Assembly: GCA_964291275.2 (NCBI GenBank)
Contig: OZ219799.1
Location: forward strand, 248,001 to 312,000
Direction of reading: 5' to 3'
DNA from: Bin80 sp964291275
Lineage (GTDB): Bacteria > Bacteroidota > Rhodothermia > Rhodothermales > Bin80
DNA length: 64,000 bases
Made by a program: the position numbers and the translations under genes. This document shows positions 58,002-64,000 of this stretch, piece after piece (position 1 is the first letter of the stretch; the number at the start of each line of letters is the position of its first letter). Below the pieces are notes generated by a model. That model saw only the letters and a list, made by a program, of their open reading frames with translations. It had not been told where the DNA came from and searched no databases.

Positions 58002-58964
58002 CTACACCTCCTTGCGAATCAGGTCAATGCCGAGCTCTAAGTCGCCTTGTGAGCGGGTGCGTAATTGGGATTTAACATTTGTTTTGGAACATTCCCAACA
58101 CTGGTAAATGTTCCGGCCGAACCCCTTGGTGAGGATTTTGTAATCAGCTTCAGACACTTCTTCAAACAGCCAATTCTCACTGTCATCACGATTTTCAGGT
58201 AAGCCCCCCTTCATATTGTAGAAATTCTTTTGGCTTTCACTGAGACTATTCCATGCACCAATTATCTGAGCATATCCCCCGTCATTCGGCTTCCATGCCT
58301 CTAAGAGGATCTGCGGGAGATAATTTTCCGCAGCCCGCTTGGCCAAGACCCAGCATGGGACTTGGTGTTTCTCACATTCTCCGCGCAACTCCTTGGCAGC
58401 GTCGCTCTCTTGATCAGAAGGATACTTTTTATCACTATCCGTGATAGCTACCAGTCGAGGCCTGCACGGTGTAGCATCTATCCTCTCTTGGAGCATCTCG
58501 GGCATTTGACCACCCCCACCCACACTGTCAATTTTAATCGGCTCTCCAGGCTGATCCCATAGGCGAAAAAGATGCCTATCAAATTCCTCCACGATTCGCT
58601 TCACGAATGGACCATCACTAAACCGATTCTCGACCAGTATCCAGAGAGGCATCTCGGCAAATCTGGCAGCATCTTCGGGATTCAATTCATCCTCATTAGC
58701 CGGACGAGTCGTCACCCGTATTCGTCTGTTATGCAGTCCAGAATCCCACGCATCTCGCTCAACTGATTTTCTAAGCAACTCGCGAATATCGTCGCCTTTA
58801 TCTCTTCCTTGTGTAACCCATGTCGTGGCCTCAAAAGCGGATGGATCCGATTCACGAGTAGTATCCCAAAGATGCCATCCATCAGAGACCTTGTAAAGAA
58901 TACAATCCAGCCACTTATGGACATCAGAATCGTTTGCTGCGCATACGTCAATTTCTATGCGCAT
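58002..58964 (-). CDS. TOPRIM-like (DUF4435/OLD-type) nuclease candidate
   Basis: A 320-aa soluble protein. The central part shows TOPRIM-type acidic motifs: MPLWILVENRFSD (Glu112, Asp117) followed by VAITDSDKK (Asp176, Asp178) and LAKRAAENYLP (KR..EN at 209-214). This is the signature order seen in DUF4435/OLD TOPRIM domains that pair with AAA ATPases. The N-terminal 100 residues and the C-terminus (a CWEC pair near 293) are unassigned. It begins 5 bp after the ATPase stop. It is probably the nuclease or effector of the pair, by analogy with GajA and AriB; assignment from motifs only. Confidence 0.65.
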   Translation of the reverse strand: MRIEIDVCAANDSDVHKWLDCILYKVSDGWHLWDTTRESDPSAFEATTWVTQGRDKGDDIRELLRKSVERDAWDSGLHNRRIRVTTRPANEDELNPEDAARFAEMPLWILVENRFSDGPFVKRIVEEFDRHLFRLWDQPGEPIKIDSVGGGGQMPEMLQERIDATPCRPRLVAITDSDKKYPSDQESDAAKELRGECEKHQVPCWVLAKRAAENYLPQILLEAWKPNDGGYAQIIGAWNSLSESQKNFYNMKGGLPENRDDSENWLFEEVSEADYKILTKGFGRNIYQCWECSKTNVKSQLRTRSQGDLELGIDLIRKEV

Positions 58965-58969
58965 CCGAG

Positions 58970-60220
58970 CTATCTTCCCATGTTGCGTACAGAAGCACGT
59001 CGGATGGCCAATACCTCCTCGTAGTCTTCAATAAAGACGCCGTCTGGCCAGCTACTCATTTCGCCACAATCGTTTATAGCAATTTTTTGCAACACAGACC
59101 CATGCTCTGGCTCGGTATTAATCCAGTATACAACTACATGATCGTGCGGTAGTCGCCCCTCTGCGATCCAGCGTCGCGCACGAAGCAAAATCATCTCCGA
59201 GTGCGTCTCAATGATCATGGGCCTATCAGATCCTGATAGATTGCTCAGCAAAAGTTCTGCAACATGAGCATGGGCAGCTGGGTGAAGCTCTGCTTCTGGA
59301 TGTTCAATGATGTCAATACCCGGCCCTGCCTGTTTTGCAGTTAGCGCTGTCACCACGACGGGAAGAACCTGCGAAAGCCCTCCACCAGATTGGTCAAGAA
59401 GTACATCAGTGCCATGTGCCGGTGATCCCACCATTAGATCAAAGTATCTACCCTCGGTTCTAACGTCAAGACTCACTTCGAAAGCTTTCTTATACCACTT
59501 CCTGACGGAATCTCTCAGATCATCATCTGCAACTAAAATCATCGGTACCGCCGCTCCCTTTGCTTCATGCACGCTTGAGACTGGTTCTTCCATCGTGAAA
59601 CGTGATGACGAAAAGCTACGTGGGCACTCCAAATAACGAACACCCCTAGCCCATTTTCTGATCTCTTCCGCTTGGGCATCAACCCAGTCTGGAAGCTGGT
59701 GGGGTTTCCGCGGCAGCAAACCTATCCAATTGAGCTGGTGCCCACTCGTCTCTCCTCCCGACACAATTACTTCGTAAGACGAATGCTGGTCGAGACTTTC
59801 TCTTGTTGCCTCAACCCGATCATCTCCCCTGCTAAAACTCCATTTGAGAATCTGGCGCTCGGATGGCTTGAATGGCCTTGACACATTCTGAACGGTTACC
59901 GATAGGGAAGATTCGCTGCCCTCATGCACAAGTACAGCAGACAAAGACAATCTACCATGTAAAAAACGCCCATTCACCAAATCCATGAAAGTTCTGCCAT
60001 AGCGAACTCCACCCGAACTCATTAATAGCGGTTCGCGGATATCATCACCTGGAGAAGCTAAGCTACGTGCCAATAAATGGAACGATTGGGCTAGTGCTGT
60101 TTTACCAGAATTATTAGCCCCCACAAGAATGGTCAGAGGGGCAATTTCAACACTTGTATCCCCACGGTAACCCTTATATCGTTTAACACTTAAACTTCGA
60201 AGTTCCACGGCTTTGCGCAC
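58970..60220 (-). CDS. SMC/OLD-type AAA ATPase with DUF3696-like C-terminus
   Basis: An ABC/SMC-like ATPase of 416 aa. Walker A is GANNSGKT (34-41), the ABC signature-like loop QSGGGLSQ (277-284), Walker B IDIIEHPEAELHP (302-314; His in place of the usual Gln/Pro) and the H-loop/switch ETHSE (338-342). The tail INDCGEMSSWPDGVFIEDYE resembles DUF3696. The start is GTG 60220; a further GTG is four codons in. It is the first gene of the three-gene minus-strand cluster and probably the sensor/motor whose partner is the TOPRIM protein. Confidence 0.85.
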   Translation of the reverse strand: MRKAVELRSLSVKRYKGYRGDTSVEIAPLTILVGANNSGKTALAQSFHLLARSLASPGDDIREPLLMSSGGVRYGRTFMDLVNGRFLHGRLSLSAVLVHEGSESSLSVTVQNVSRPFKPSERQILKWSFSRGDDRVEATRESLDQHSSYEVIVSGGETSGHQLNWIGLLPRKPHQLPDWVDAQAEEIRKWARGVRYLECPRSFSSSRFTMEEPVSSVHEAKGAAVPMILVADDDLRDSVRKWYKKAFEVSLDVRTEGRYFDLMVGSPAHGTDVLLDQSGGGLSQVLPVVVTALTAKQAGPGIDIIEHPEAELHPAAHAHVAELLLSNLSGSDRPMIIETHSEMILLRARRWIAEGRLPHDHVVVYWINTEPEHGSVLQKIAINDCGEMSSWPDGVFIEDYEEVLAIRRASVRNMGR

Positions 60221-60943
60221 TCTACGACACGACGGCTGGCAACGTTGGACCGCCCCGGAAACGGTATTTTGCTAATATTGTTCCGTATTCCCACTCTATT
60301 CCGGCATCTCAAAGATCAGACTCATCTGGGGCCATAACAACATTCAGAGAATCTCTAATCAAGCATTGCTGGCCACCAAATCCACACAGATTAGGTACTC
60401 GTCCGAGAGTCCCATATTGATTTAAGCACGTTTGTGTTTGGGAATTATGTCAGGATAGTGTTGCCTTGTTCCTATAAGCAGGACCTGACAATGGCTTTCT
60501 TATTGGGTTCTACCGCGGTGTTGTGGGTCGAATTCTAAACCTCCGCGAAAAAAGAATTGCTAATCTGAAATTAAAATTTTCTGTACTCTCTGCCGATAAT
60601 TTTGACCTCCTGGATCTTCGCATCTGGCCATTACGTCGTACTTGGTCACGGCGTGGCGAATCATGATGATGACACTTATTGGGCGCATAGTCGCGGACTT
60701 GGATGCAGAGATTCTTTTCAGGAGTCCGAGTTGCATATGATGCGGGTATACGCCCGCAATTATAGTCCCCCGAGTACACCAACTTAGCCTCGGCAATCTT
60801 GGCGGTGGCGACGATGGACGGATACATGAATATCACTCGTGACAGGGAGAGCTTCGTGCCCTTTCCCTCCCACACTACCGCGCGTACAGGTCCGTACACG
60901 GCAGTTCAATGGATTTTAGCGGTTTGGTTCTGGTGCTATCTGC
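60221..60943. other. Intergenic upstream of the defence-like cluster
   Basis: It contains no convincing gene. It should hold the promoter of the minus-strand cluster; a tatt-rich stretch at 60262-60290 is a candidate, but no motif is firm. A minus-strand ORF at 60510-60899 has no recognisable features. Confidence 0.4.
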
Positions 60944-61429
60944 AGAGTCAAGAGGCCGGCGCGGCACTCGTACTCATTGTATGTCCTGTGGATGTTCCGC
61001 TTCGTTGCGCTCATCCTTAGTCAGGCTCTCAAGTCGTTTTCGGCCCCCTGCTCGTCAAACCGGACATGCGGTTTTCAGTTGAACTCATGACTTCGCCCAC
61101 GGAAGGTCTTTCGTCAGTCGAACAAGGTGGCGCAAATCATAGGTCTCCCATAACTTTGCATCTGAAAGCACACATACTTTCCGAGCCGAACCTGTGTTTC
61201 CGATAAAACCACTGTCGCAGCCGCTTCGTTGCGTGCATATCCATGGCCTGATAGGCGTCAATACCTGTCCCAAAGTAAAATAGTTCGCCCAACCAGATTC
61301 ATCCAGTTGAGGCACTGAACTACTTCCTCTGCTTGAAGAAGCCCGTATCTCCGGCTTGTTTGATCGCTGATCTTGCGGCAGATGCTTTGAACATCCGACA
61401 CACTCGGATGGATGCTTTGCAGGATACAA
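60944..61429 (-). pseudogene. Group II intron 3' relic: RT C-terminus plus RNA tail
   Basis: The minus strand encodes, in three frames, SGWANYFTLGQ, AYQAMDMHATKRLRQWFYRK and LRHLVRLTKDLPWAKS (end of the group II maturase, stop at 61085). The RNA tail follows, with a damaged domain V (CCGCATGTCCGGTTT intact on one side) and a 3' segment matching that of the ORF-less intron at 4962 (GAGCCTGACT, CCACAGGAC, GCGCCGGCCTC, TGACTCT). The 5' part of the intron is missing. Confidence 0.85.
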
Positions 61430-61529
61430 AAACTCTTAGAGTTGATTCTCGTGGCCTTTAGCGTACTACAATGTGGTCAAACGCGATTGACAGGACGAAA
61501 GAACCCCCTCATTGAGAAGATATGTAGCA

Positions 61530-62401
61530 TTACCGCGCGATGGACAAACTCATGAGAGCCGTACTGTTTATCCACGCATTGATATCCTCGTACCCAGGTA
61601 GGGAAACGAAGTACCACGGATTAGATGGGCTGCAGGGTTCGCATGTAGTAGATACCTTTATAACACGAACCACCGTCAATCCTTCAAGGTATTTAATTGC
61701 ATCAAGCGACTGCACAGGGTTTTGATCTGTGCCTAGCAGGACCGTGAGGTTTCCCTCAATTTTGTATGTATTGTTAGCCTTGAGTTCACTATATGCCACT
61801 GTGTTCGAGACACGCCCCGATGGGTGTTCACTTAATGGACGATAGATTTGCTTCTCCACCCCATAATCTCCAACGTTAACCAAAACGCGGATCGAATCTG
61901 ATATATCACCAATTTCATAAGCCATGTCCGGCATGTGGGCTACACGCTCTTGTGAAGATATTGCCTCATTTTTCCATATATCATCGGAAACAGGGATTGA
62001 AAAAGGAGCAAGCCATTCCGAAAGGGAAGCATGCTCACTGAAATATGTTTCCGTGTACTCCAATGGATCACCCTCATAATCTAGCTCTATTTTCCCAGAT
62101 ACTATCTGATAGTATGCTCTGGTTACATAAACCCAGGTGCGCGATTGAACTGGCAAATTGGATTCTATCGAAAGCAGTAATGAGTCTCCGTCTAAACCTA
62201 AGTCAAAATCAAGCGGTGAAGTTTGGGGACTTTCTGTAGCCGGACTTGCGCGAATTGAATCGGCTCTCTCGGCGATTGCCTCCTGTACTTCTTGGACTGC
62301 CCCTCCTGTATCTCTTCATCATCCCCCACCAATACTCCTATCACCCAGAGAAACGCGAGAAGGACAAGTATCCATAGCAGTACTTTACGGGGTTTTGTCA
62401 T
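61530..62401 (-). pseudogene. Membrane-anchored hypothetical protein with a frameshift
   Basis: The N-terminus (MTKPRKVLLWILVLLAFLWV) has one TM helix followed by an acidic linker. The frame then breaks near 62305-62315 in a GGGG run. The second frame continues without stops as VQEVQEAIAERADSIRAS, a proline/serine linker, and a domain VQSRTWVYVTRAYYQIVSGK to the stop at 61530. A single-base indel joins them. The C-terminal part is not recognised. Periplasmic domain anchored in the inner membrane. Confidence 0.55.
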
Positions 62402-62416
62402 AATTCTTGATATCAT

Positions 62417-62888
62417 GTTTGGCGAGAGGGCCTAGTAGAGTCAAGGGGCCGTATCCACTCAACGCCAAAGTTAAAACATTGAATGCCAATAAAGCAAGGG
62501 CCTTTCCTTTTCATGGACGATATATGCATGGGTTACATTTTCTGAGTGTATTTCTTGGTTCTACCAAGATTTGTATGGATTAGTTATTGGCCCTTCACCG
62601 ATCCGCACATGCGTCAATCGCCTGCAGTCTCCCACAATTTCACATGCTCAAACCGAATTCCTCTCGCAGCTTTTGCAACCGGGCGATCAGCATAGCGGGG
62701 CAAGAGGGTTTTTCGCAAACATCTCCGCGTCCCAAACCAGTCCGGAAATACAGCAAGTTCAGTTGGAGGAATGGACACCTATTGACAATCTGTAATTTGT
62801 TGAAGTAAGCAGCGAAAATTTCCGAAAGCTTGCTCATGTTTCACAGGCGTACCAGACAATGACGTTTCGTTCTATGACTCCACAAAAA
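62417..62888. other. Intergenic, no gene called
   Basis: A minus-strand ORF of 65 codons (62837-62640, ending KLREEFGLSM) has no recognisable family or start signal. Otherwise empty. Confidence 0.35.
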
Positions 62889-63905
62889 TCAGCCAAAGCC
62901 ATAGCTACTGCGTCGCAGCAGGAGCAGGAAGAACGGTACCCCACAGAGGGCAGTTACAATGCCGACCGGCAGCTGTGCTCCTGGCAGGAGGGCTCTCGCT
63001 ACAAGATCCGCCCATAAAAGGAATACCGCGCCAGCGATAAAGCTTGCTGGCAGCACGCGTCGATGAGTTACGCCGACTACGGAGCGTACGGCGTGGGGAA
63101 CGATCAGACCAACGAATCCAATCGCTCCGCTTGCAGCAACGATAGATCCGGTAACCAGCGAAGCCAGGACAATCAGGATTCGCTTTATAGACTCAACCGG
63201 GACTCCCAGTGAGTGAGCAGATTCATCACCGGTTAGCATCCCATCCAAAGGGCGTGCCAAGACAATTAACGAGACAAAACCTATCAACACGGCTATTGAA
63301 GGCCAGATCAGTGCACTCCAGGTTGCCAGATGAAGTGATCCCAATAGCCAAAAAAGCACCGACCTTAGTTTATCGGGCTCCGGCGACGATAGGGTAATAA
63401 AGGAGGAGAGGGCACCCATGAGTGATGCAACAGCGACCCCGGCCAGGAGCAGGCGTGTAACGGATAAATGCCCCCGACCTCCTGCAACACTGTACACTAT
63501 GAGGATTGCACACAAGCCTCCTGCAAACGCTGCCACCGGCATGGAAACCGCCTTAGAGATCAAGGGGGGTAGAAAACCCAGGTAAAACAGTGATGCGCCT
63601 GCTGTCGCCCCACTGGAAATCCCCAGGATATACGGTTCTGCCAAAGGATTACGTACTAGAGTTTGCATCGCTGTACCGATAATCCCTAACCCTCCCCCGA
63701 CAATAAGGGCAAGCAAGGCACGAGGGAGGCGCAGCTGCCAGACGATGCGATCTGCAATGGGATCTGGAGCGATGCCGTATCCGAACGTAATATGATGCCA
63801 CAGCACGGACAGTGCTTCGGAAAATGATACCTCATCTCCCGCGCTTACGGAGATGATTACGCTAATAAATGCCAATACCAGTAATCCAATTATCCAGCGA
63901 TTCAT
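62889..63905 (-). CDS. FecCD/BtuC-family ABC transporter permease
   Basis: Inner-membrane permease of an iron-siderophore, heme or cobalamin importer, 338 aa with nine or ten TM helices. Family signatures: LPRALLALIVGGGLGIIGTA, QTLVRNPLAEPYILGISSGA, AASGAIGFVGLIVPHAVR and LLPGAQLPVGIVTALCGVPF. The start ATG overlaps the stop of the upstream gene (ATGA). The substrate cannot be decided; binding-protein and ATPase genes would be expected next to it. Confidence 0.93.
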   Translation of the reverse strand: MNRWIIGLLVLAFISVIISVSAGDEVSFSEALSVLWHHITFGYGIAPDPIADRIVWQLRLPRALLALIVGGGLGIIGTAMQTLVRNPLAEPYILGISSGATAGASLFYLGFLPPLISKAVSMPVAAFAGGLCAILIVYSVAGGRGHLSVTRLLLAGVAVASLMGALSSFITLSSPEPDKLRSVLFWLLGSLHLATWSALIWPSIAVLIGFVSLIVLARPLDGMLTGDESAHSLGVPVESIKRILIVLASLVTGSIVAASGAIGFVGLIVPHAVRSVVGVTHRRVLPASFIAGAVFLLWADLVARALLPGAQLPVGIVTALCGVPFFLLLLRRSSYGFG

Positions 63906-64000
63906 GGATTAATCACCGCGTCAGGTTGCAAAACTCGTGCAAGAGTCCAGGCCCCGGACACAAGACGCGGTCCAGGCCGTAAATAGAGATCGGGGTGCAG
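63902..64000 (-). CDS. Periplasmic substrate-binding protein of the ABC importer, C-terminal end
   Basis: The window edge cuts this gene. The last 32 codons read HPDLYLRPGPRLVSGAWTL and then a short tail ending VINP. This matches the usual C-terminus of BtuF/FecB-like binding proteins (HPD.Y.RPGPR). The TGA overlaps the ATG of the permease, showing one operon. Confidence 0.8.
   Translation of the reverse strand: MHPDLYLRPGPRLVSGAWTLARVLQPDAVINP

Noticed and set aside
60510..60899. Minus-strand ORF upstream of the ATPase as a fourth defence gene
   Set aside because: No domain, hydrophobic segment or ribosome binding site was found; the frame runs through low-complexity basic sequence.

Overview
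The window looks like a chromosome segment of a Bacteroidota/Rhodothermota-type (FCB group) bacterium. Supporting evidence: a C-terminal type IX secretion sorting domain (12-4532), a GWxTD-domain protein (52858-54846), an LptE-type lipoprotein, a DUF4097 beta-helix protein, several beta-propeller-like lipoproteins, and weak Shine-Dalgarno signals. Species cannot be assigned. No rRNA, tRNA or CRISPR array was seen.

Layout. 12-4532: a large secreted subtilisin with about 20 tandem leucine-rich repeats and a T9SS tail. 4533-19346: a mobile-element pile-up that can be unpacked to the base through target-site duplications. It holds an ISL3 element whose transposase gene is split by an antisense, ORF-less group II intron (4962-5827), a 2.0-kb IS with 4-bp duplications (two copies), an IS21 element hit by ISL3, which is itself hit by an ISNCY-type element, and a second ISNCY copy hit in its terminal repeat by the second 2.0-kb IS. 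19430-24341: a tightly packed minus-strand operon of a sigma-54 type regulator, lptE-like gene, glycosyltransferase, TPR-like protein and anmK, which points to the cell envelope. 24417-28130: miaB, a secreted protein and an orphan 5'-truncated adenine methyltransferase, flanked by two TnpB relics. 28552-36372: lipoproteins, ribD/ribE, a group II intron RT fragment, an IS1595 relic and a cupin. 36356-40165: a GH13 amylase, two OsmC proteins and a DUF4097 protein. 40427-42387: an IS1634 element.

42907-55847 is ordinary chromosome: a methyltransferase, a fatty-acid beta-oxidation set (FadN-like bifunctional enzyme, thiolase and, after a gap, a long membrane-anchored FadE-like dehydrogenase), small membrane proteins, a GWxTD protein and a polyprenyl synthase.

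56322-60220 is the most interesting locus. Three co-directional minus-strand genes encode an SMC/OLD-type AAA ATPase with a DUF3696-like tail, a separate TOPRIM-like nuclease candidate and a DUF262 (GmrS-like) protein. It looks like a compact anti-phage or anti-plasmid system, a split-OLD arrangement (compare Gabija and PARIS) joined to a type IV restriction-like DUF262 partner. It is followed by a group II intron tail, a frameshifted membrane-anchored gene, and a FecCD-type ABC permease with its binding-protein gene running off the right edge.
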